Positions 14,754-26,315 of a stretch of 64,000 nt of DNA are shown piece by piece. The notes under the pieces were generated by a model that saw nothing but the letters and a program-made list of their open reading frames with translations, did not search any database and was not told where the DNA came from. Numbering within the stretch: position 1 is the stretch's first letter; every line of letters begins with the position of its first letter. A program made the position numbers and the translations under genes. The DNA is from Pseudoscleropodium purum (lineage: Eukaryota > Streptophyta > Bryopsida > Hypnales > Brachytheciaceae), in contig OZ017799.1 of NCBI GenBank assembly GCA_963969395.1, positions 15,564,501 through 15,628,500 of the forward strand. Reading direction: 5' to 3'.

Positions 14754-14988
14754 TGTTGGAGGATAACGCACACTCTTAGATCAGTTACTGTTCATGACCA
14801 CGTCATCTACTTTTCATGTAGTGTACTGTTACTTATTCATGTAGTCTTCATTCAGTAGTCATGCTTAATTAAGCATACGAGTTGTACATTTAAACCTCCA
14901 TCTGGGAACTTGTAAATCAGTTTTGTAATACAATCTCTCAAGCAGAGTACTATTCTCAAAGAGATCTGCACTTTGTCTGTTTCAACAT
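14754..14988 (+). repeat. 5' LTR of the degraded Ty1/copia element
   Basis: Begins TGTTGGA and ends TTCAACA, the short inverted ends expected of an LTR, and is followed immediately by a tRNA-Met primer-binding site. About 235 bp. It contains an ACGT core (CCACGTCA) near 14798. No matching 3' copy is seen, so the left boundary is inferred from the terminal motif. Confidence 0.7.
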
Positions 14989-15000
14989 GGTATCAGAGCA
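14989..15000 (+). other. Primer-binding site, initiator tRNA-Met 3' end
   Basis: TGGTATCAGAGC is the classic plant copia primer-binding site, complementary to the 3' end of initiator tRNA-Met. It abuts the LTR end. Confidence 0.9.
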
Positions 15001-15122
15001 GTGGACGATCTAAAGACGAATAGCTAGTACGAGTGTGTTTTCTTAGTTACTTTGTCAGGATAGAACTTCTACTAACAGAAAGTGAGAAGAGAGAGAAGCA
15101 GAAGTGAGAACTTTAGAACGAG

Positions 15123-18100
15123 ATGGCAGAAAACAAGAACGTGTCTAGAGGTGATGCTAATAAGCTCCTCGGACTGGGGAATAACTACGTACGTATGGAG
15201 CCTCAAGATGAGGGCAATCCTTAAACGTGAGAATCAGTGGTGGCTTATTACCGAGCAAAGAGTCCAGCCATATTGGTGGTAGACAGTACACTGCCTCTCA
15301 ATTACAGTCAATGAAAGCCAATGCTTTGTCAGCCATTATACTATCGGTTAATGATGATATTGTCGATACTGTTGTTGTTCACTCAGACCTAGCACTTGCT
15401 TGGGAAGCATTGAGAATAGCCTACCACTCCGGGGATCAGTCCCAAATACTAACACTGACAAGTCAGTTACAGTCTTTGAAATTGGCAGAAGGAGGATCCC
15501 TTGAAGAGTATCTGAAAAGGCGAGGGAGTTGTAGAACAAGCTTGCGAGCATGGGACAACCCACACCAGACAGAACCTTGATTCAAATGGATTGCCACGAA
15601 GTTATGACTCCACCAATCAGATGTTGACACATTTGAACATGAATATGACATTTGAGCAGGTATAGTCAAGCCTGCTTATTGAAGTGCATCGAAGGGAACA
15701 TCAAGTAGCCAAATTGGGTGACAACAAGGCACTTGCAACTATTTTCGATTAGAAAGCCTCTCTTCGGAACAGCCAGTACCAACAATGTGGAAGAGGGCGT
15801 GGAGTTTATTGAGGAAAAGGGGGATTTTACGGACGTGATTACTATCCATTTCCAAGACCTTTTCCAACAACATTTCCAGACCACCGCAGATCTGCTATAA
15901 CTGCGGTAAGCCAGGCCATACAGCTAGAGATTGCAAATTACCGAAGCAACGAAATTTCTTTCCATCTAGTCAGGGTCCATCTTATGCAAACTCCGCAGAA
16001 TTCTTTGATGCTGCACTCATAGATTACTGGGGAAATTACAATCCATGGTACATGGATAGTGGTGCCACTGGGCATATAGCTGCAGATTCTCAAAATTTAG
16101 ATCAATCTCAGCCAAGTTCATCCACTGTGAGAATCCAAGAGGTTAGAACAGGAGGTGGAGAACCTCACGCAGTGAGAGGCACTGGAACTTCAACTGTGAA
16201 AACATCTGCAGGAGAAATAGAATTGACCAACGTTTAGTATGTCTCGAGCATGAAAAAAAATTTGATATCAGATGGATCAATAACCAAAAGTGGACACATT
16301 GTTGTATTCTCTGATTTATACTACTGGATCTTCCACAAAGGAAATTATTATGATATTATTGCAGTAGGATATCGAGATCCTTCGAATGGATTATATTGTT
16401 TTGGTAATGATTACAAGGCAAATAGTGGTAATCTTGCAGCTACCGCAACTACTCTAATCAATAAAGTTGCAGACCTATGGCATAGACGATACGGTCATTT
16501 GAGTTACCATGGTCTCTCTCATCTTGTGAATCATAACAGGGTACACGGTCTTCCAAATACAAATTTTATTCACACCACCTGTGAAAACTACCTTGCTGGA
16601 CAACAGAGCAGGAAAAACTTTCCCAATTCCTCAAACAACAGAGCTTCAAGGTCCATCGAAACAATTCATTCCGATTTAATTGGTCCAATGCCATCTCAAA
16701 CTCTTCCAAGGTCATGCTACATCTTAGTTTTCACGGATGATTTTTCAAGAAAAAGTTGGACTTATTTTCTCCAAATGCAAGGATTAAACTTTTGAGTACT
16801 TTAAGATTTTTAAAGCTCGAGTTGAAAATGAAATACGGAATCGAATTACTACCCTTTGCATAGATAGAGGGGGAGAATAAATGTCACTGGAGTTTCAAAA
16901 CTTTTGCAAAACTCATGGCATCAAACACGAATTGACTCCACAATAGAATGGCATGGCAGAGCGGCGCAATAGAACTATTTTAGAAAGAGCCTGAAGTCTC
17001 GCAGCAGAATGCAACTTGCCAATTTATTTATGGAGTGAAGCTATCTCTACAATAAATTATCTAATAAATAGAAGCCCAACACGAGCAAATGAGGGCATGA
17101 CACTAGAGGAGAAATATTATAGTAAGAAACCATCTATCAAACATCTCAGAATTTTTGAATACCTTTTTTTTTGCCATATTCCAAAAGAGAGTAGAAAGAA
17201 ATTTGATAGTAAAACCCCCAAATGCATTTTACTAGGATATGATGACGCAAGCAGAGTATATCATTTGTACGATCCATAGCAAAAGAAAATATTGCTCAAT
17301 CGTGATGTCGTTTTTGGTGAGAGTTGAATAGGATTACAATACATAGAAAACAACCTACCAACTTATGAGAACCCTTTCCTAGTAGAAGAACAAACCATTG
17401 GTGAAGATGACTCCCTACCTTCCGAAGCTACCAGGGAAGAAACTAAAGCAGTTAGGCAATAGACTGAAACCGCCCCAAAACTTGATCTTATTGTACCCAC
17501 CAACCTTACTAGACCTATTCTCAAAATAGAGCCCAAAACTTAGGACATAGAGCATCCAATTGTAGAAAGTCCAAATAACCTCATGCATCCAAACCAATTA
17601 GATCATCTTGACTAGTCAAATGAACATCCAAGCAAACGTTATCCTCTTCGAAATCGAGCACCGTCAAGCAGACTTCGTGACTTTTATACATTGATGATCA
17701 AAATTCTAGAGGAGCCACTTCATTACTTAGAGGCGTGCAAGCATGACAATTGGAAAGCTACAATGGAAAAAGGGATCCAATCTATAAATAAAAATGAAAC
17801 ATGGGAGATAATTGATTTACAACTTAGTATGAATCCTATTACGGCAAAGTAGATATATAAAGTTTAAAAGGACCCGTCAAGAAAACGAACATGATTCAAT
17901 GCTAGGATAGTTGCTAGAGACTTCCAACAAAAGGCAGGAATAGATTACGAAGATATTTTCGCCCCAGTTTTGTTATGGCCAGTCTAGAGCAAGCTCATTT
18001 TCAAGCAACAAAAACAATCCTTTGATATCTCAATGGTACACTTCATGTTGGACTTCATTTTTCTATTGAAAACCAAAGACATCTTCAAACATTTACTGAT

Positions 18101-18530
18101 GCTAACTAGGGAAGAGATATAGACACAAAAAGATCTACTTTCGGTATCCTTCATAAATTTCGCAACTCTAGTATTTTTTGGACAAGCAAATTGTAGCCAA
18201 TAGCATCCCTATCTACAATTGAAGTTGATATAGAGTTTTGACTAAAGTTGCTAAAGACATCACATATCTTAGAGGATTATTGCACAAATTGGGAGAATCA
18301 TCAAACAAAGCCACACCAATTGCAAGTGACAATCAATCCTGCATTTGTCTGGTAAACAATCTTATACTCCACTCTAAAACCAAACATATAGAAATTCAAC
18401 ATCATTTCATTAGAAAAAAGGCAAAGGATAATACAATTCGTATAAACTATATTCCAATACAAAAATAGGAAGTCAATTTTTTAATTAAATCCTTACCCTA
18501 TTCAGTCTTTGCTATCAACAAGCTTAGATT
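15123..18530 (+). pseudogene. Decayed Ty1/copia gag-pol, reverse transcriptase largely deleted
   Basis: Recognisable in order are: gag (UBN2-like, about 15200-15570), a CCHC zinc knuckle CYNCGKPGHTARDC at 15892-15933, protease DSGATGHIAAD near 16055, GAG-pre-integrase (WHRRYGHLS) and integrase core (IHSDLIGPM; later MAERRNRTI) to about 17280. The N-terminal edge of reverse transcriptase (ARIVAR, near 17910) is followed abruptly by the RNase H segment (STFGI, then KTKHIEIQHHFIRKK, about 18100-18420). The central RT with its YVDD box is missing. Many stops and several frameshifts are present, so the element is dead. No 3' LTR can be found, so the 3' end is truncated or diverged. Confidence 0.88.
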
Positions 18531-21500
18531 AGGAATTAATCCACTCCCTAGCTCCCTTGTATAAAACTTGAAGTACTAGTATATGTTTCAAAATTGCAAC
18601 ATCAAAATGAGACTTCATCCAATTAGGCGTATAGTATCCGTTAATCTAGAAAGCTTTTCTAGTTTTCTTGTACTTAAAATCCAATGCCTTCAAATTCCTT
18701 TTTGACCTTCTATTATCCTACCACTAAGAAGGATCAACAAAATACTTGTTCTAGTATGATTCATCGGATTGCAAATTGAATCCACACTAAATACTTTCTT
18801 CACCGGATTTCTCTTTGTTTCTTGGTTCTTTGTAAATTTTGACTTCAATGAATCCATTAACGTCTTGATGATCTGATGACATCAAAGCCAAACAGAAAGA
18901 TAGCACCTCTAGCAACCACATGCTGATCTTGTTTATCAAAAGCGCAACAAGCCAAAGGACCAAGACTATCAATTTCACTTGCATTACATTCAAAACCCCA
19001 ACCTCTTAACCTCTACTTCTACAACCAAGAGATTCATCAAGAAAAATGAAGAAACTCAACCAACATCAAAATATACCACGGTGAATGCTTCCGCCTATTC
19101 ATGAAACAAAGTTAACATCTGCCCAAGTTATTTCTTTTTTCGATTTCATATATGTTTTGAGTGTAGTTTTAGGTGTTAAAAGACCTAAAGAGAGTATTAG
19201 ACCAGAATCAGTATTGTACATGCCAATATGGCCCCTAGTCACATTATACCTAGTTTTTCCAAAATATACCTGAATCCCGCATATAAATAAAGTAGAAACC
19301 CACATACTACAAATAGTAAGTGTATGAATAAAAATTGCCCAATTGTCTACATCTATTTGTACAATGAGACACAAATTGATTAAATTGATTCAAGAAAATC
19401 TTGTGAGAACTATAAGGTAGATTTCTTAGGAGAGGTTTTAGTTTCTCCATTCTATCGACAAAATAGTGAAAATTTCAATTGTTAGCCTATAGGTGAAGAC
19501 CAAAGTCTCAGTTTTTTCTAATCATCCCAAATTTTTTTCATAACATTCCAATAACGAGAGGTACCAAAATTGGCAACATCTTCCAAAACCAACGAAATTA
19601 AAGATCAAATGTAGAATTGATGAGTGTATCGGGAGCACATGATGTCAAAATAAAACAAACTTAGGGTCTTTTCTTACTCCCTTAAACCTACCTAAAAGTT
19701 TAGGCTAGTTACTTTTGACTAAAAGTGTAAATTCCAAAACTTGAAGTTTTACCCCGTTTTGAGCCTTTAGTCGTTGCTAGAATTTTTTGGGTTTTTGAGG
19801 TTGGAAAAAGGGGTAACAAGTTTCCTAGACAACAAAGAGCCTTTTGAAGCTATTGGTGCAATCCGTTTGTAATTTGAAGCATTTTTCCAAAAGTTAGAAA
19901 ATAGGACTACCCTAAAAAGTCAAAAATCTTAAGATTAGAATGAAAATTTTAAGATTAGAATGAAAATCTTAAGATTAGGATGAAAATTTTAGGATTAGGA
20001 TGAAAATCTTAGATGATAAGATTACCTTGTAAGAAATGGGAGGGGGGGGGGGAATGAGGTCCTTGAAAAAATATATAAGGGCTCTCATTTCTCTTCCCAA
20101 ACATCATTTTGGTTCATTTTGAACTTCTTTGTACGATTTGAATCCATTTAGATGGATTTTTAGCCATTGCGAGCCAATGTTGCCAAATTGGTGTTTTTGA
20201 GCATTTTAAAGCTTCGTTGTTGCTACTTTTTGAGCTCATTTCGAAAAACATTGGGGTCCCCTCAAAGTTTGTGTTGTTTGTATGTGGTTTTGAAGTTCTT
20301 TGTATATTTTGTTGAGTTTTCGGGTCCTTGTTCTAATTCTAGAGCTTATCCCTCACTGTACTTTGGCAATGCCGCTTTGGAGGGACTCTAATGCGTAATT
20401 TGCAAGTTGTAGAAGTCCTTTGAGTTATCAAGTTGGTTATTGTAAGAAAATTAGCACATGGTGCAATGAAGTGAAGCTATGGCGTTTTGTATTCAAATTT
20501 GGAAAGGATAAAAAACCTGTATTTTTCCACAAATACAGCATAGTTTTGGCTTTGTTGGTTTCAATAGCTTTATAGAATTTGGTTGTTTTTCCAAAACAAC
20601 AACAAAACTTAGACTTTGGAAACTTAGAGAATTGGTTAACATGTCAAAATCATGGAGAAGCTTTAACTTCCCTTATAATTTGGACTTTCCTACTAAAAGT
20701 TATGCATGGATGAAGTTTTAGTCTCTAAAGAGCAAATTCAAACCTCTAGAGAGCAATGATAAAAAAAATTTGAGTTTAAAATCTAAAAGTAGAGGCTTAG
20801 AGATTTACAAAAACATAAGACACATAGGAATTGGAGTTGAAATGAAGAAGTTATGAGCAGATGAAGTTTTAAAATACTAATTAGTGATTAAACTTCATTC
20901 ATGCATAAGTTTTACTAAGAAAGTCCAAATTACAAATGTCTTATAGTTTCAGAAAGCTAGTAAAAGGCTCTATCTATAAAAGAAAATTACAAACTTCTAA
21001 AAATAGTAATCTATCAAAAGTTAGATCATGAGCTAATGCATATAGAAGTAGAAATTAGAGAAGAAAAAAGAAGCAATAGAAATTAGAAACTAAGGAGAAG
21101 AAAGTAGCATTTAGAATTGCAATTAGAAGACAAAGAAATAGAATTAGTAATTAAGGTGTGGTATTTAGTCCCCACTAAATTCACTACTCTTTCACTTATT
21201 AGTGTACCAATTTCAAAACAAGTTCACAAATTCAAATAGGATAGTAGTTGTGTTTTGAATGCAAAAAATTTAGATGATTTATAGTTGGAAGAAGGAGAAG
21301 AAAAAAAAGAAGAAAAAATCTTAAGGAAATCTATCCAACCAACGAGAGTCTAGATAGAATAAGATAGATCAAGCAAACCTAGTCATTTTCATATATTTTT
21401 TTGATCTACAAGAAATAATTGTTTAAAAGATAGAAAAGAAAGGAAGCTCAAATAATTGAAAGAATAGGATATAGGAAGGATTGAAGAGATCCTTGACGAA

Positions 21501-22400
21501 CAAATAAGAATTTTGACAATAAGTGAGGATGAATAGTGTTTTAGTAGAAAAAAAGAATAGTGAAGGGAGGGAAAGAAAGTTAAAGAAACAACTTGTACGT
21601 GATATCAAAACCAACTCTTTAAGTTCTGAGAAAAAATAATAAAAGATTTTAAACACAGCCAATAAAGAGGAGTTTGAGGGAGTTTTCAATCATCTCCTAG
21701 ATGAAACAAAGTATGAGGTAAGCTACTAAGTAGGTTAATTTCCATTCCATTTCTTCTCTTCGTCACTTGTACACCTAGCCGAATCACAAGTACCATTTAA
21801 GATCTAAAGGTTATATTTTTTTAAGATACAATATAAAAATCTTATAGGTCTTACTTAGAGGAATCCACAAATATATTACACTTAAGATTTGAAGCTAAAA
21901 TGAGCAAGATATGAATGGATGAAGTTTAGAGATTGTAGCAAATGAAAGTTAATAAAAATCATTCAATACGGTTGATATTAAAACCTTAAATAGTAATAAA
22001 AATATCAGAGTTAGAAGTGAAATCCAAAGATAAAATTCAATTGTAGATTGGCAGAAAAGTACAGATGAAGTTTTAGAAACCTCTTTTAGGCAAAACTTCA
22101 TCCGTCTATAACTTTCACTAAGAGAATCGTATAAAGGTAAATTTTATATTTTTTTAAATGGCATAAATTCTTCTTTTATTTCAAGAGTATAAATTTAGAT
22201 TATCTCTACTTTTACTTCAAAACCACTATGGCTTAATTAAGTGTAAAGATTAAAAGTAATTAGTGAAGGTTGTGGTTAAGTTCTTAATTATATTGCAAAG
22301 TATACATATTTAGGAATTAGGGAAAGATCCATTGTTTGAAAGGCACAATGGACCGACATTAGAATACCCATAGAAATCAAAAACCCCAAAACCTGGTTGT
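18531..22400. other. AT-rich intergenic DNA
   Basis: No supported gene. A TATA-like motif (ATATATAAGG near 20080) followed by a pyrimidine-rich tract could be a fragment of another LTR, but no second copy or coding domain supports this. An 11-bp G run lies at 20042-20052. Confidence 0.5.
19923..20011. repeat. 20-bp minisatellite, about 4.4 copies
   Basis: Tandem units of the form AAAATCTTAAGATTAGAATG, with alternating C/T at one position and A/G at others. Confidence 0.9.
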
Positions 22401-22440
22401 GCTTGTTTATTTACCAAGGGTGGATAAAAAAGTGCTCACA

Positions 22441-22690
22441 CTTGGTCAAGGCGTGGTTTGCGCTCGCCATGTTCATGCCACTAGTGGTGGCAGAGACAAC
22501 ATGCGTCATGTTGGACTTGCGCTCGCCCTACTCCTTGATTGCCTTCAACGCGGCTTTGGCCACGAGCTTGAATACCTACACTACTACAATGTCGTGGTAC
22601 GCATTCAACGAGGACTCCATATATGTGCAGATGCCTGGATTGACCTCTTCCATAAGAAACAAGTGACGATTCCATATCCTTGACTTATTA
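22441..22690 (-). pseudogene. Chalcone synthase-like (type III polyketide synthase) exon 2 fragment
   Basis: Read on the minus strand from 22690, the translation runs NKSRIWNRHLF, MEEVNPGICTYM, SLNAYHDIVVV, AALKAIKE, then G.RKSNMTHVVSATTSGMN and HALTK. This follows chalcone synthase from just after its conserved intron to the segment before the catalytic cysteine (family motifs EENP-CAYMAPSLDARQ, KAIKEWGQPKSKITH and CTTSGVDMPGAD). The fragment starts right after an AG, in the phase expected for the conserved intron that splits a Cys codon. Two in-frame TAG codons (after IVVV and after AIKE) and loss of similarity after LTK show it is not functional; the catalytic Cys-His-Asn set is absent. 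Chalcone synthase makes naringenin chalcone in flavonoid synthesis. Identification is from remembered family motifs. Confidence 0.82.
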
Positions 22691-23049
22691 CTTGCAACGT
22701 CATATTTGTAAACCCTGTCAATTTGTAGAAGCTATTTACTACATAATTGCAATAGCTTTCTCTATATATGCCATTCTTTTCCTCAAATTGATCACTCCAC
22801 CACATTTAGCTCAACAACCATCTGCAAATACTCAAGATGGAATGCAAAATGCATGTAATATATATCCAAGTGATCCACTTTAGGGTCTAGTCACTTACAA
22901 ATGCACTTGAACTTGGCCTTGAGTGCCTTCTTTTTGTTGCAATTGGTGATGTTGAAGAAGAAATTCGGATATTCCAATTGTAGAAACTCAATGGGTGGCA
23001 CAATAGTGTCGACGCCCAATAGACATGTAGGGCCGTCAACCCTCGATTT

Positions 23050-23057
23050 TCCCTTGA
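23050..23057 (+). repeat. Left 8-bp target-site duplication of the large hAT element
   Basis: TCCCTTGA directly precedes the CAGGGTTGAC end and is repeated exactly after the opposite end, at 36076-36083. Eight bases is the diagnostic hAT duplication length. Confidence 0.93.
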
Positions 23058-26000
23058 CAGGGTTGACGAATCTCTACGTCCGCCTCAAAATAGCGTCCGT
23101 TTTCCGGACGTCCGGACACACAGACGCTAGGGGACGCAGCGTCCCTCTCGCCGTCGAAAGGCGGACGCGTGGGGCTTTTTGTTTTGATTGTTTTCACCAA
23201 TGAGAGATTGAGAGTGAAGTCATTTTGATTTTGATTTTTCTTATATTGCAATTGCGATTCAATAGAGTTGTATATCACTATTTATGTAAAAGCTAAAATA
23301 TGAAATATATTTTTAATTTTTTTTGTTGAATTTCATTTTGATTTAGAAACAAAATCACTTTAAAATCCAGCGAGATGTATATCATCAATAAACAAACAAT
23401 TTTATAATAAAATGATTGAAGAAACCATTGTCATTTGTCAACATGAGCTCCATATATGATAAGTAACTAAACAATCAAACATCTAAATTCACATCTCCAC
23501 AATTCCTATGGACGCCAATTCACATCTCCTCTAACCTCAGCCCCACTACTCTCTCCTGCAGCTCTCCGTTCAAAATCTTCATTATCGGAGTCATCTTCAT
23601 TGTCGGAGTCATCTTCATTGTTGGAATCAAGTATCGTTGTCTCCTTCAAGTCTTCTCTCGAAGTAGGTTTACTCCATTCTTTCGAATTTAATTTTTCTTT
23701 TTTTACTTTGACAGAACGATTAAAGGCTTTTTGAATAGGAACCTTTCTTTTCTTTCTATTTGACAAAGTAGCAACATTTTCATCAAGAGGGGTCCTATTC
23801 TTCATTGGAGAGATAGCAAAAGGTTGCATTTCTCTTTTCGCTTTCACGTTACTCGATTCTTGAATCATCAATCTCGATGTAGGGTCGACATGTCCATGAA
23901 CGGTTATCTCTACTTTGGCTTTCTTTTGAAGTAATAGAGTGTCCTTTGTTGATTTGATGGGTTCTTGCGCCATTCCTTTTCCTAAAATGCGAGCACACAA
24001 AGATGCCAATGGCATCCGATCACTATCCATATCACTTAAGCTTGTAGGTGATGACGCTACTTTCCGTAGATTACCGCCTGTAGAAATTTCTTTGGAAATG
24101 TTCATTAGGCGTTTTCCATATTCAAAGCTTTGAGAATCATTCAATCGTGTGCTAACAGACTTCAACGGTATTGGTGAAAGAGCACTAGATCTCGGTACTT
24201 CAAAAATTGACTTTATTGGCTCCTATCCTTTATTACTCTTCACAATTGCCGAATTTGTAACTGCCATCCCAAGTGAATCATTATTTTTCTGTACCGCAAT
24301 ATTTGGTTCCCCCTCATCACCACTATTGTTGCCCACATCTTTTGAAATGTCCACCTCCATGACCGCATCTTCTTTTTTATTGTTTCTTTGTACTACATTT
24401 AATGCCACAGATGGAGATTGAGAAATTAAAACTTCTTCATTTCTCCCATCATCACCAATAGCATTCTCATTGATTTTCACCTATTTGGCAATAGCATTTG
24501 CCTTTTCCGATAGAATGTTTTCGCTATTCAAGAATCCCATTCTATTGTAATATGTAGTTAAAGAAGGTAGATTCGCTTGTACTCCTACATTGTCCTCATC
24601 TTCACAAAAGGTATATGCATCGTTTGCATTGTTGGGAACGACATCCTTGCGGTTTAGATGATAATCATGTGTATCATTCACCAAATTGGGAAAGCCTTCC
24701 ACAACATCTTCATCTCCCCATGCTGTAGCACGATTGAAGTCATCTCCGCCATCTACAGCTGAAAGGGCCCTTTCCAAATCCTCGTCATCATCGTCATCAT
24801 CGTCTTCTAACGTCGGTCTATTTGAATCCTCTGATTCCATCGGATCCACATTATCATTATACCATTTTTTTTCATCTTTTTCCTTCGATGCGTTTAATAC
24901 TTTGGAATTGGTATACACGTACACCAAATCCGCTACTCTCTCCGGCTTCAATTTATTTCGAGATTTGTTGTGAACAAAAGAATAGTTGCTCCAATTCCGT
25001 TCACATGAAGATAATGACATCGGTTGAGCCAATATCCTCTTCGCTAATGGAGCTATAAACTTGCCACATGCACCTTCAAAATCCCACCAAGCATGTGCAG
25101 ACAACATTTGATCTCCCGGATTCAACATATTGTAGAATGGAGGTTCCTTGTGTCGAAAAGCCACAAATTCCTTCACCACTGCTACACATTCATCCGGTTT
25201 ACATATTCTCTCCAAAACTTTTTTACATCTTGACATTGCATCTGCGTCATCCGCTAGCTCTTTGTCATGAAAAAGGTATGGATTCAAAAGAGCTGCGGCT
25301 GATTGGAGATTATTGTCCACCATTCTTCTTCGGGCATAAAAAGACTGTACCAATGGAATTGCAAGTTCTTCTAGCAAACAAAATGGTGGACTTTGTAATC
25401 CGTTCAAGTGCTTCTCTAACTTCCTCATGATATGCAACACCTTCCCCATGCATGGTGATTTTGAATCCAAATCGCGGAGTGCACATATGATTGGTTCAAC
25501 CATCTCCACATAATTGATGGACCGATTCCAAAAATGGTCATCAAGAACAATTTTCTTCACTGCTAAGGCCAAGTCTTTTGGTTGGACTTTGGCTCCACGT
25601 TTCTTCTTGAGAGTATGTACATACTTAACCCATTGCGGATCTACCACCGTTTGTTCCAATACTCCTCTCAATTTTGTCAAACGCTCCATCATGATAAATT
25701 TAGAGGCGAACCTTGTATCCCCAGGCATCAAGAGACCAAGATTTGGCGAATACTTTCGCAATAGAGCTAGCGGCATATGTCTCTTCCTGATAAATTTAGC
25801 TACAAGAACTCCTTTATCCAATTTGGAAGCAATCCATTTCTATGTAGCCCAATCCTTCAACAACAAATTCAATGCATGTACCACGCACCCTTGGTAAAAA
25901 ATATGAGGATATTTTGCAGATATTACATCCCATACGGACGGATTCACGGGAGCATTATCCGTACTTATTAACACGACGTTCTTGGACCCCACTTGTTCAA

Positions 26001-26315
26001 TGAACTTTTCCAACATAGCTGCCAAGTACTCCGCATTTTTTTCACAACCACTTGTATCCACAGATCCAAGAAATTCTTTACTTGCGGATGATACAAGCAT
26101 GGCATTGATGAGAGGTCAATTAGTCACGGAGCTCCATCCATCAATGGAAAATGTTGCTCCAAATTTTCGAATGCTATCTTCAATCCGTGCATTCAACTGT
26201 ATCTGAATGTTGGTCTTCACCTCATTCAACAATTTGTACCGAAGGTCGTGGTATGAGGGAGGAATGTATGGCCTACCAAACGCAGCCGTTTTCTTCACTG
26301 CTTCTTGTCGCAGCA

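Noticed and set aside
20060..20400. Solo LTR candidate with TATA-like box
   Set aside because: No TG...CA boundaries, target duplication or second copy could be found.
22397..22683. Plus-strand frames of about 90 codons near 22.4-22.7 kb
   Set aside because: The minus strand carries the chalcone synthase similarity, so these are antisense shadows.
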